A DNA stretch of 64,000 nt from NCBI GenBank assembly GCA_016713245.1, contig JADJPM010000004.1, forward strand, positions 3,100,001 to 3,164,000, given 5' to 3'. Of this stretch, positions 23,441-31,914 are shown piece after piece. Below the pieces are notes generated by a model. The model was not told the origin of the DNA and did not search any database. It worked only from the letters and a program-made list of their open reading frames with translations. A program made the position numbers and the translations under genes. Numbering within the stretch: the stretch's first letter is position 1; every line of letters begins with the position of its first letter. This DNA is from Verrucomicrobiaceae bacterium. GTDB taxonomy: Bacteria > Verrucomicrobiota > Verrucomicrobiia > Verrucomicrobiales > Verrucomicrobiaceae.

Positions 23441-25900
23441 TTGAAATGCTCCGTCCTCATCTTCGCTGTCGCGTGCGCCCTGCCTTGCCGGGCGGCGGTG
23501 GAGTTCAGTCGCGACATTCAGCCGATCCTCAGTGAAAACTGCTACCACTGTCACGGTCCGGACGCGGAGCAGCGCAAAGGCGATCTGCGGCTCGATGACG
23601 AAAAGGCCGCGAAGAGCGGAAAAATCATCCTCGCGGGCAAAGCGGACGAGAGCGAGCTCATCCAGCGCATCTTCTCGCACGATCCCGATGAGGTGATGCC
23701 GACGCCGAAGAGCAATCGCAAGCTCACGGACACTCAGAAGCAGCTCTTGAAGCAATGGATCGCCGAAGGCGCGAAGTGGGGCAATCATTGGGCCTTTGAG
23801 CCGGTGATTCGGCCGAAAGTGCCCGCAGGGGCCAAACATCCCATCGACGCGTTTGTGCGCCAAAAGCTCGCCGCGGCCGGTTTGGAGCCGAATCCGCCTG
23901 CGACGCGTGAAACGCTCGTTCGGCGGCTTTCGCTCGATTTGACCGGTTTGCCGCCCGATCCGGCGGAGAAGGCCGAACCGGCTGCTTTGATCGAAAAGCT
24001 GCTCGCGAGCCCGCATTTCGGCGAGCGCTGGGCCTGGGACTGGCTCGATGCGGCACGCTATGCCGACACGAATGGCTACCAAGGCGATCCCGAGCGCACG
24101 ATGTGGCCTTGGCGTGATTGGGTGGTCAGCGCGATCAACGCGAACATGCCTTACGATCAGTTCACCGTGTGGCAGCTCGCGGGCGATCTTTTGCCGAATG
24201 CCACGCGCGATCAAAAACTCGCCACCGGCTTCAACCGCAACCACATGATCAATGGCGAGGGCGGACGCATTGCGGAGGAAACCCGCGTGGAGAACGTCAT
24301 GGACCGCGTCGAGACCACCGGCACCGTCTGGTTGGGCCTCACGATGCAATGCACGAAGTGCCACGATCACAAATTCGACCCGCTGACCATGCGCGACTAC
24401 TACGCGCTCTACGATGTCTTCAACCAGACCAGCGAGGACGGCAAAGGTCGCACCGGACAGGCCGCGCCCGCGATGGATCTGAGCACGCCTGCCGAGCTGG
24501 AGCGCAGCAAGAAGGCGAATGCCGCCGTGAATGCCATCGCGGATGAGGTGGATGCCTTTGAGTTGAAAAAGTTTCCGCGTCCGGCAGGCAAACCGCTCAC
24601 CGAATCGGCCGCGTTTGAGCTGCCGGGCAATTTGCCGGCCTACATCGCCAAAACGATCCCGCGCAATCGCGGTGTCGATCCGCTGCTGGAGGCCATTGGC
24701 TATTTTAAAGACAAGGATCGCGAGTACACGAAGCTTCTGCAGCGACTGCTCGCCGCGCAGCGTGAAAAAGTGGCCGCCAGCAACGCCGTGACGAAGGTCA
24801 TGATCATGGACACGCTGCCAAAGCCGCGTGAGACCTTCCAGCTCGACAAAGGTACCTACGACAAGCCCACCACGACGAAAGTCAGCTTCACCACGCCCGC
24901 CGTTTTGCCGCCGCTGGCCCAAGACGCTCCGCGCAACCGTCTCGGCCTCGCGCGGTGGCTCGTGAGTCGCGAGAATCCGCTCACCGCCCGCGTGACCGTG
25001 AATCGCTTCTGGCAGTCGATCTTCGGCGTGGGCCTCGTGAAGACCGCCGAAGACTTCGGCGTGCAAGGTGAGGTGCCGCCTCATCGCGAGTTGCTGGATT
25101 GGCTCGCTGCTGAGTTCATGGAAAGCGGCTGGGATGTGAAGCATCTGTTGCGACTGATTGTGACGAGCGAGACGTATCAGCGGAGTTCGCAGTTCGTAGT
25201 TCGGGCTTCAGCCCGTTCAGGGAGCGCTGATGACGGGCTAAAGCCCGAACTACAAACAGACCCGGAAAACAGGCTGCTCGCCCGCGGGCCGCGTTTCCGC
25301 ATGCCTTCGTGGATGTTGCGAGATCAGGCGCTGACGCTTTCAGGTTTGCTGAATCCGCAGCTCGGTGGACCGAGCGTGAAGCCTTACCAGCCTGATGGCA
25401 TCTGGGAGGAGGCCACATTCGGCAAAAAGACCTACCAGCAGGACCACGGCGATGCCTTGTATCGCCGCACGCTGTATGTGTTCTGGCGTCGCATCGTCGG
25501 TCCGACGCTGCTTTTCGACAACAGCACCCGCCAGGTCTGCGCGGTGAAGGCCACACGCACCAACACGCCGCTGCACGCCCTCGTCACGCTAAATGACACC
25601 ACCTTCGTCGAAGCCGCCCGCGTGCTCGCCGAGAAGGTGCTGCACACAGCCGGCGATGACGACGCTCGCCTCAAACACGCCTTCCAAATCGTCACGCATC
25701 GTGCGCCGAAGGCCGATGAACTGCTCATCCTGCGCCGACAGCTCGCCGCCTTGCGACCTCAAGCCGCCGAAGGTGCTGCGAAGCTGCTCAAAGTCGGCGA
25801 AGCGAAGGCTGATCCCGCTTTGAAGCCCGCGGAGCATGCCGCGTGGACCAGTCTCTGCCTCATGCTGCTCAACCTCGACGAAGTCGTCTCCAAAGAATGA
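23441..25900 (+). CDS. DUF1549/DUF1553 protein with planctomycete-type cytochrome C domain
   Basis: The likely start is TTG 23441, giving MKCSVLIFAVACALPCRA as signal peptide (819 residues); a longer frame begins at 23333. The N-terminal C34-x-x-C37-H haem site (ENCYHCHGPD) belongs to the PSCyt1 domain; DUF1549 follows (D-R-L-S-L-D-L-T-G-L-P-P-like segment) with a second C304-x-x-C307-H in MQCTKCHDH, then DUF1553 at the C-terminus. Such proteins are secreted and paired with DUF1501 proteins; a role in polysaccharide processing is often proposed but not proven. Residues about 584-606 derive from a palindromic repeat inserted in frame. Confidence 0.88.
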   Translation: MKCSVLIFAVACALPCRAAVEFSRDIQPILSENCYHCHGPDAEQRKGDLRLDDEKAAKSGKIILAGKADESELIQRIFSHDPDEVMPTPKSNRKLTDTQKQLLKQWIAEGAKWGNHWAFEPVIRPKVPAGAKHPIDAFVRQKLAAAGLEPNPPATRETLVRRLSLDLTGLPPDPAEKAEPAALIEKLLASPHFGERWAWDWLDAARYADTNGYQGDPERTMWPWRDWVVSAINANMPYDQFTVWQLAGDLLPNATRDQKLATGFNRNHMINGEGGRIAEETRVENVMDRVETTGTVWLGLTMQCTKCHDHKFDPLTMRDYYALYDVFNQTSEDGKGRTGQAAPAMDLSTPAELERSKKANAAVNAIADEVDAFELKKFPRPAGKPLTESAAFELPGNLPAYIAKTIPRNRGVDPLLEAIGYFKDKDREYTKLLQRLLAAQREKVAASNAVTKVMIMDTLPKPRETFQLDKGTYDKPTTTKVSFTTPAVLPPLAQDAPRNRLGLARWLVSRENPLTARVTVNRFWQSIFGVGLVKTAEDFGVQGEVPPHRELLDWLAAEFMESGWDVKHLLRLIVTSETYQRSSQFVVRASARSGSADDGLKPELQTDPENRLLARGPRFRMPSWMLRDQALTLSGLLNPQLGGPSVKPYQPDGIWEEATFGKKTYQQDHGDALYRRTLYVFWRRIVGPTLLFDNSTRQVCAVKATRTNTPLHALVTLNDTTFVEAARVLAEKVLHTAGDDDARLKHAFQIVTHRAPKADELLILRRQLAALRPQAAEGAAKLLKVGEAKADPALKPAEHAAWTSLCLMLLNLDEVVSKE
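25196..25253. repeat. Palindromic repeat inserted in frame in the DUF1553 gene
   Basis: Arms 25196-25216 and 25233-25253 (21 nt) are inverted copies with one mismatch, core TTCGGGCTT/AAGCCCGAA. A half-copy recurs in intergenic DNA at 30423-30449. Here it encodes extra residues between S-S-Q and D-P-E-N-R-L-L. Confidence 0.85.
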
Positions 25901-26228
25901 ATTCCTTGCCGCGACAAACTCAAAGAGACGCCACAAGCTGTGCGCATTGGAGCAGCCCGGCAGCCCCCAAAGCCTGGCGGGCAGAAAAGGACGCTCTCTC
26001 CGTATTGGGAGATGCTGATTGGGTAGAAAAATTGGGGGTAGAAAGATTTTCAGAGCCAATTTTTCTACCCCAAATCTTTCTACCAAACTCCGACCAAGAT
26101 TTCATGACGAGCGAGATGCTGGTCACAGACCTTCTTCCGTTTTTTCAGGCGCTCCGGCTCAAGTTTCGAAGGATCATCCTTTTGGCGGCTTCTTGCGTTT
26201 CTTGCGGCCATCCGTCCCCTTCCTTCTC
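25901..26228. other. Intergenic region with interleaved repeats
   Basis: No gene is evident. 26024-26033 (TAGAAAAATT) and 26039-26049 (TAGAAAGATTT) are followed by their complements in the same order, 26058-26067 and 26072-26082. The order A-B-A'-B' permits either nested near-perfect pairing or a pseudoknot. It separates the DUF1549 and DUF1501 genes. Confidence 0.6.
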
Positions 26229-27668
26229 ATGAAAGCATCCGACCTCCATCGCCTGAATCTCACGCGTCGTGCTTTGTTTGGCCACGGCGCGGCGGGCATT
26301 GGCTCGCTGGCATTGGGTTCGCTCATGGCCTCGCAGCGGCCTGATCCGCTTGCGCAGGCGCTGCCGCACTTTGCGCCGAAGGCCAAGCGCGTGATTTACC
26401 TGCTGCAAAACGGCGCGCCTTCGCATGTCGATCTCTTTGATCACAAGCCGATGCTCAAGAAGATGCACGGCACGCAGATCCCGGACAGCGTGGTGGGCGG
26501 AAAGCGCTTCAGCACGATGACTGGCGGTCAGACCGCGCGACCGGTGCTCGGAGAGATCACGCAATTCAGCCGACACGGACAAAGCGGAGCCACCGTGAGC
26601 TCGTTTTTGCCGCGCATCGGCGAGATCGCGGACGAGTTGTGCTTCATCAAGTCGATGCACACCACGCAGGTGAATCACGCACCGGCCATCACCTTCCTCA
26701 TGACCGGTGCGGAGCAGGCCGGACGCCCAGCGATGGGCGCATGGCTCAGCTACGGCCTCGGCAGCGATTCGGAGGACCTGCCGGCCTTTGTCGTGATGAC
26801 CAGTCGCGACAAGGAAGCCTCCTGCGGCCAGATTTTTTATGACTTCTACTGGGGCAGCGGCTTCCTGCCCTCGAAGTATCAAGGCGTGAAGTTCCGTGGC
26901 AGCGGCGACCCCGTTTTGTATCTCAGCAATCCCGACGGCATGAGCCGCGAGCTGCGTCGCACGATGCTTGATGGCCTCGGCGAGCTGAACGCCATCAAAC
27001 TCCGCGACCATGGCGATCCCGAGACCGCCACACGCATCGCGCAATATGAAATGGCCTACCGCATGCAAAGCAGCGTGCCGGAGCTGACCGACCTCTCGAC
27101 CGAGCCGAAGCACATCCTCGACATGTACGGCCCCGATGTGCTCCGCCAAGGCAGCTACGCCTACAACTGCCTCATGGCCCGCCGACTCGCTGAACGCGGC
27201 GTGCGCTTTGTGCAGCTCATGCACGCTGGCTGGGATCAGCATCGCAATTTGAACACGCAGCTCAAGATCCAGTGCACCGATGTCGATGCGCCCAGCGCCG
27301 CGCTCATCAAAGATCTCAAGCAACGCGGCCTGCTGGAAGACACGCTCGTGATCTGGGGCGGTGAATTTGGCCGCACGCCCTTCCTGCAAGGCGACATCAC
27401 CAACACCAAGCAATGGGGCCGCGACCATCATCCCTATGCCTTCACCATCTGGATGGCCGGTGGCGGCATCAAACCCGGCGTCACCCATGGCGAGAGCGAT
27501 GAATTCGGCTTCAACGCCGTGAAGGACAAAGTCCACGTCCACGACCTCCAGGCTACCATCATGCACCTCATGGGCATCGACCACGAGCGTTTCACCTTCC
27601 GCTTCCAAGGCCGCCAGTTCCGCCTCACGGATGTCCATGGGGAAGTCGTGAAGCCGGTGCTGGCGTGA
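26229..27668 (+). CDS. DUF1501 domain-containing protein (Tat-exported)
   Basis: ATG 26229 gives 479 residues with a Tat-type N-terminus (L-N-L-T-R-R-A-L-F, 9-17, then a hydrophobic stretch). The mature part has Y-L-L-Q-N-G-A-P-S-H-V-D-L-F-D and later I-W-G-G-E-F-G-R-T-P-F and D-H-H-P-Y-A-F, the sulfatase-like phosphatase-fold signatures of DUF1501. It is the usual partner of the DUF1549/DUF1553 protein encoded just upstream. Substrate unknown. Confidence 0.88.
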   Translation: MKASDLHRLNLTRRALFGHGAAGIGSLALGSLMASQRPDPLAQALPHFAPKAKRVIYLLQNGAPSHVDLFDHKPMLKKMHGTQIPDSVVGGKRFSTMTGGQTARPVLGEITQFSRHGQSGATVSSFLPRIGEIADELCFIKSMHTTQVNHAPAITFLMTGAEQAGRPAMGAWLSYGLGSDSEDLPAFVVMTSRDKEASCGQIFYDFYWGSGFLPSKYQGVKFRGSGDPVLYLSNPDGMSRELRRTMLDGLGELNAIKLRDHGDPETATRIAQYEMAYRMQSSVPELTDLSTEPKHILDMYGPDVLRQGSYAYNCLMARRLAERGVRFVQLMHAGWDQHRNLNTQLKIQCTDVDAPSAALIKDLKQRGLLEDTLVIWGGEFGRTPFLQGDITNTKQWGRDHHPYAFTIWMAGGGIKPGVTHGESDEFGFNAVKDKVHVHDLQATIMHLMGIDHERFTFRFQGRQFRLTDVHGEVVKPVLA

Positions 27669-27789
27669 ACGGGAACGATTTGCCCCCTCGCAGGGCATCG
27701 AAGGCCGCACAGGTGACGAATCGCGCACATTCAAACCCCTTGCGCCCCCGGATTTTCACCTTAACTGCCCCTCCCACTCTCTCCCGCCC

Positions 27790-29328
27790 ATGCCCATCGC
27801 CCGCGCCTTGCTTTCTGTTTCGGATAAAACCGGCCTCGTTGACTTCGCCAAAGGTCTCGCCGCCCTCAACGTGGAGCTGCTCTCCACCGGCGGCACCGCG
27901 AAGCACCTCAAAGAAGCCGGTCTGACCGTGATCGACGTGTCGGACTACACAGGCTTCCCCGAGATGTTCGACGGCCGCGTCAAAACCCTCCACCCGAAGG
28001 TCCACGGCGGACTCCTCCAGCGTCGCGACAACGATGAGGACAAGCGCAACGCCAAGAAGCACGAGATTCCCCTCATCGACCTCGTCGTGGTGAATCTGTA
28101 TCCCTTTGAGCAAACCATCGCCAAGAAGGATGTGACCCTCGAAGAAGCCATCGAGAACATCGACATCGGCGGCCCCTCCATGCTGCGCAGCGCCGCCAAG
28201 AACCACCGCTGGGTCACCGTCATCACCGATCCGGCCGATTACTCCGTCGTGCTGGCCGAGATGAAGGAAAACGCCGGTGAGACCAGCCTCGCCACCCGCG
28301 AACGCCTCGCCTGCAAGGTCTTCCAGCGCACCGGCAGCTACGATTCCGCCATCGCCAGCTTCCTGAACAAGGAACAGGTCACGCAGAAGACCTTCAATGT
28401 CTCCCTGCCACTCTACGCCGAGCTGCGTTACGGTGACAACCCGCACCAGAAGACCTCCCTCTACGGCAATTTCGGCGATTACTTCGTGAAGCTGCACGGC
28501 AAGGACCTCAGCTACACCAACGTGCTCGACATCCACGCCGCCGCGGAGATCGCCCTCGAGTTCCGTCGCCCCACGGTGGCCATCTTGAAGCACACGAACC
28601 CCTGCGGGGTCGGCTGCGCCGATGAAGACCTCCGCGAAGCCTGGCAGAAGGCCTTCGAGACCGACAAGCAGGCTCCCTTTGGCGGTGTGATCGTCGTGAA
28701 CCGCAGCATGACGCTCGGCCTCGCCCGCATCATCTCGGAAATCTTCACCGATGTGATCATCGCGCCCGATTTCGATGCCGATGCCCGTGCCTTGCTCCAG
28801 AAGAAGAAAAACCTGCGCCTCATCCAGATGCTCCCCGGCGTCGCCGAAGCCCTCGCCGAGCCGATCATCCGCTCCGCTCCCGGTGGCGTGATGGTGATGG
28901 ACAGCGATCCACGCGCCCTCGGCCTCGACGACCTCGAAAACAAGGTGAAGACCATTCGCCCGCCCACTCGTGATGAGCTGGAGGCCATGCGCTTCGGCTG
29001 GCGTGTCGTGAAGCACGTCAAATCCAACGCCATCGTCTTCAGCAGCCATGATCGCACCCTCGCCATCGGTGCCGGCCAGATGAGCCGCGTGGACTCCTGC
29101 CGCATCGCCGTGTGGAAGGCGCAAGAGGCCGGTCTCAGCCTCAAAGGCAGCATCGTCGCCTCCGATGCCATGTTCCCCTTCCCCGATGGTCTCATGGCCG
29201 CCGCCGATGCCGGTGCCACCGCCGCCATCCAGCCCGGTGGCTCCGTCAAAGACGCCGATGTCATCGCCGCCGCCGACGAGCGGAAGATGGCCATGGTCTT
29301 CACCGGCGTGCGCCACTTCCTGCACTAG
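27790..29328 (+). CDS. purH: Bifunctional AICAR transformylase/IMP cyclohydrolase
   Basis: The 512-residue protein matches PurH in length and order: the MGS-like IMP cyclohydrolase domain (A-R-A-L-L-S-V-S-D-K-T-G-L-V-D-F, L-L-S-T-G-G-T) and the AICARFT domain (R-Y-G-D-N-P-H-Q, the catalytic K-H-T-N-P-C-G motif, and a C-terminal S-D-A-M-F-P-F-P-D-G). It performs the last two steps of IMP synthesis. Its last codons are duplicated at 30481-30524. Confidence 0.95.
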   Translation: MPIARALLSVSDKTGLVDFAKGLAALNVELLSTGGTAKHLKEAGLTVIDVSDYTGFPEMFDGRVKTLHPKVHGGLLQRRDNDEDKRNAKKHEIPLIDLVVVNLYPFEQTIAKKDVTLEEAIENIDIGGPSMLRSAAKNHRWVTVITDPADYSVVLAEMKENAGETSLATRERLACKVFQRTGSYDSAIASFLNKEQVTQKTFNVSLPLYAELRYGDNPHQKTSLYGNFGDYFVKLHGKDLSYTNVLDIHAAAEIALEFRRPTVAILKHTNPCGVGCADEDLREAWQKAFETDKQAPFGGVIVVNRSMTLGLARIISEIFTDVIIAPDFDADARALLQKKKNLRLIQMLPGVAEALAEPIIRSAPGGVMVMDSDPRALGLDDLENKVKTIRPPTRDELEAMRFGWRVVKHVKSNAIVFSSHDRTLAIGAGQMSRVDSCRIAVWKAQEAGLSLKGSIVASDAMFPFPDGLMAAADAGATAAIQPGGSVKDADVIAAADERKMAMVFTGVRHFLH

Positions 29329-29418
29329 GCGAAATCAGGGACGATCAGCGAAACGCCTTACTGTTCTTTGACCTCCTTCATTGGGTGTCACATTTTGCAC
29401 TCTCCCCGTTTTCCCCGC

Positions 29419-30180
29419 GACCCCGTTTCCCGGTTCATACCGCTCAACGCAATGGGATCCATAAAACGAGCGGTCCAATTGGCTTTATTTTTTGTGCTGA
29501 CGCAACGGCACGAACAAGCTGGCCAGCTCGTGATCCTCGATCCACGAGCAAAATGAGACGACTATCCTTGAGCTTTGCTTGCCAGTCGAAAGTTGCAAAA
29601 TCAACGTCTCTTTGATCCAGAGCGTAAAGCGTGTCCCTGGCTATCGCCGCCCACAAAAAATGTTCTGAAGCGACGGGACTCTTCCATGTTGTCTTAGCAA
29701 AAGTGCTGACGCTTGGCGCATCACTTGCAAAGACGGGATCATATTCGTCAAGGAGCTTGCCACCTTGAGCAAACAAGACTGCTCGCGTGCCGCTAAGGCG
29801 GTCGATCACTGCAAGCTGCTCGATACCTACATTAGCAGTTACAAGAAACACATGCTCGATAATGTCAGCAGTGACATTTGGATCGACAGTTAAGATACAC
29901 TCGATTGTGGAGAACTTTTCTGGCGGGAAACTGATACGGCTCTGAATGGCAATTTGAAGCGCTTCACGGCCATCTGGTGTCTCGACTTCATAATCAGCTC
30001 CGCGCCACTTGATAACACCAGATGATCCCGAAAACGCTTCGATCTTAACTGTGGTTCGATCTGTCCAATACAAATACCAAACCGCATAGGTGGCTGCGCA
30101 CAAGAGAACTAATGCGATGAGCGCCTGGGAAAACCTATGGAGCCAGTTTCTCACGATGGTGTTTAGCTGGAAACGGGGTC
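29419..30180. repeat. 12-bp inverted repeat flanking the island gene behind purH
   Basis: GACCCCGTTTCC at 29419-29430 is repeated in inverted orientation as GGAAACGGGGTC at 30169-30180. Together they enclose exactly one gene. Confidence 0.6.
29444..30154 (-). CDS. Membrane-anchored hypothetical protein
   Basis: The 236-residue protein has an N-terminal helix (LIALVLLCAATYAVWYLYW) followed by a soluble domain with alternating strands and helices. The C-terminal part (LILLVDRGSRAGQLVRAVASA) loosely resembles ExbD/TolR periplasmic domains, but that is weak. Codon use is more AT-rich than in purH next door, and the gene lies between inverted repeats in a small island, suggesting recent acquisition. 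Confidence 0.5.
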   Translation of the reverse strand: MRNWLHRFSQALIALVLLCAATYAVWYLYWTDRTTVKIEAFSGSSGVIKWRGADYEVETPDGREALQIAIQSRISFPPEKFSTIECILTVDPNVTADIIEHVFLVTANVGIEQLAVIDRLSGTRAVLFAQGGKLLDEYDPVFASDAPSVSTFAKTTWKSPVASEHFLWAAIARDTLYALDQRDVDFATFDWQAKLKDSRLILLVDRGSRAGQLVRAVASAQKIKPIGPLVLWIPLR

Positions 30181-30543
30181 AGGCAACTGGCTGACAAAAT
30201 GTTCGCATTCATGAGTTTGGGGCATCGGCTTCCTCCAGAAAATGTTTCAGTTCATCCGGCATCTTCTAGATCGCTGGCTTCTCGTCAAGACGCCTCAACG
30301 TCTGGCTCACCTTCGCCGCCGAATTCATCTGCATCTTCACCTGCTGCCTTCGCAAGCGGTGGCTTTCAAACACTGGGCTTCGGCGAGAATGCTAGCCCGC
30401 CCTCCGTGCGAGCTGCCAGCGGCGGGCTGAAGCCCGAACTACAAACTCTGGCCCACTGCCCACTGCCCTACCCCAAGAAAAAGAAGGCGATGGTCTTCAC
30501 CGGCGTGCTCCACATCCTGCATAGATCGGAGGCTGCGCCGCAT
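30181..30543. other. Degraded region with gene remnants and a repeat half-copy
   Basis: No intact gene. On the minus strand 30209-30262 encodes MPDELKHFLEEADAPNS, preceded by a stop and another short frame reading AAKVSQTLRRLDEKPAI, together resembling a broken small antitoxin-like protein. 30423-30449 carries half of the AAGCCCGAACTAC palindrome. 30481-30524 repeats the end of purH. Confidence 0.5.
30481..30524 (+). pseudogene. Displaced copy of the purH 3' end
   Basis: Encodes A-M-V-F-T-G-V-L-H-I-L-H against A-M-V-F-T-G-V-R-H-F-L-H in purH; the DNA matches at about 33 of 36 positions. One base is lost in the stop region (CATAG versus CACTAG). Confidence 0.75.
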
Positions 30544-31806
30544 TCACGGCCAGAGTACCAAAATGCCCACGCCGCCGAGCAAGGCGATGCCGAGGCCTGC
30601 GAGCACGGGTTTCACAAAGGACCGGGCTCCGAGCAGCGCGGCGAGACCCATTTTGAAGGCGATGTTCGACAGGCCGCTGACGAGGATCATGCGCCAGGCG
30701 GTGGCGGTTTCGAGGTGACCGGTGCTGACGAGTCGCGAGGTGGAGAGCGTGATGGCATCCATGTCGGTGAGGCCAGAGAGAGCAGCAGCGGCGTAGAGGC
30801 CGGAGTTGCCGAAGTGTTCTCGTGCTGTGGCGACGACGAGCAGGACGACGGCATACAGCAGACCGAAAAGCACCGCGCTTTTTAGCTCGGAGGGAGGCTC
30901 CTCATCGGTGTGGGGCTGGCTTTGCTTCTCTGACAGTCGATGCATGATCGCGGCCACGAGGCCAAACCATGCCATCATGGCAAACAGAGGCGGCAGGAGC
31001 GCCTTGAGATGGCCTGGGGCGGTGACCATGACCTCGATGATGACTCGCAGGAAGACCACCGCGGAGGCGATCACCGCGATGGCCGCCAGGCAGATGCCGC
31101 AGGCACCTGGCCGGCCACTGCGACGTGCGAGACTGGCGGTGGTGGCGGTGCTTGAAACGAGTCCGCCGAAGAATCCGGCCAGCGCCGTGCCTTTGCCCGG
31201 GCCGAGAAATTTGCCGGTGAGGTAGGCGGCGAGGCTGATGCCGACGATGAGGACGACCATGAGCCAGATGGAAAAGGGATTCAGCACGCCGAGGTAGCCC
31301 ATTTCGCGGTTTGGCAGGGCTGGGAGGATGACGAGCCCGGCGAGCACGAGCCGGGCGATCTCCCGCAGATCGTCCTCGCCGATTTTGCGCACCATGCCGT
31401 GAAGCGACTTCTTGCTTTGCAGCAGCACCATGACGCTCCCGGCAATCATGACGGCCTCCAGTCGGTGATCGAGCACGGTGAGCACGCCCGTAGCAAACAT
31501 GACGAGCATGGCCATCTCGGTGGTGAGGCCGGAATCCGCTTCTGGCACTCGAAGCTCGGACGCATGGGCGATGACGATGAGGGCGGCGATGGCGATCAAT
31601 CCCGCCCCGAGTGCCCAGCCACCATAGGCGATGCCAAGCACGCCGCTGAGCGCCCCGAAGAGGCTCAGCAGCGCAAAGGTGCGGATGCCTGCCATGCGCT
31701 TCTGGGCCCACTCACGTTGCAGCCCCACGAGCAGGCCGAGCCCGAGGGCGATGCCAAAGGATTGCAGCAGCTCAGCGGTGGGTGGGATCGTGGCTGGAAG
31801 GGTCAT
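30544..31806 (-). CDS. MgtC/SapB family protein with DUF4010
   Basis: ATG 31806 gives MTLPATIPPTAELL and 420 residues with about twelve hydrophobic segments. The N-terminal third has the MgtC signature (L-G-L-G-L-L-V-G-L-Q-R-E, then G-I-R-T-F-A-L-L-S-L-F-G-A-L). The remainder is the DUF4010 membrane domain. MgtC proteins are linked to magnesium limitation and control of ATP synthase or transporters; the long form's function is not established. Monocistronic, divergent from the Tol operon. Confidence 0.87.
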   Translation of the reverse strand: MTLPATIPPTAELLQSFGIALGLGLLVGLQREWAQKRMAGIRTFALLSLFGALSGVLGIAYGGWALGAGLIAIAALIVIAHASELRVPEADSGLTTEMAMLVMFATGVLTVLDHRLEAVMIAGSVMVLLQSKKSLHGMVRKIGEDDLREIARLVLAGLVILPALPNREMGYLGVLNPFSIWLMVVLIVGISLAAYLTGKFLGPGKGTALAGFFGGLVSSTATTASLARRSGRPGACGICLAAIAVIASAVVFLRVIIEVMVTAPGHLKALLPPLFAMMAWFGLVAAIMHRLSEKQSQPHTDEEPPSELKSAVLFGLLYAVVLLVVATAREHFGNSGLYAAAALSGLTDMDAITLSTSRLVSTGHLETATAWRMILVSGLSNIAFKMGLAALLGARSFVKPVLAGLGIALLGGVGILVLWP

Positions 31807-31862
31807 GAGATGGAAAACGGACTCTAAAGGCAAGCTGTGGCGTAAATTTCCCGCCGGGATGG

Positions 31863-31892
31863 TTGACGCCAGTCCTTTAACCTCGTTTAACT
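31863..31892 (+). promoter_or_regulatory. Candidate promoter of the Tol-Pal operon
   Basis: TTGACG at 31863-31868 and TTAACT at 31887-31892 (18-bp spacing) precede the ATG at 31915. This resembles a housekeeping sigma-70 promoter but is unproven. Confidence 0.35.
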
Positions 31893-31914
31893 ACCTCGTT
31901 ACACTCTGCCGCGC

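Noticed and set aside
23114..25144. A 676-codon antisense frame across ilvE and the DUF1549 gene
   Set aside because: It spans the start regions of two convincing genes and has no recognisable domain.
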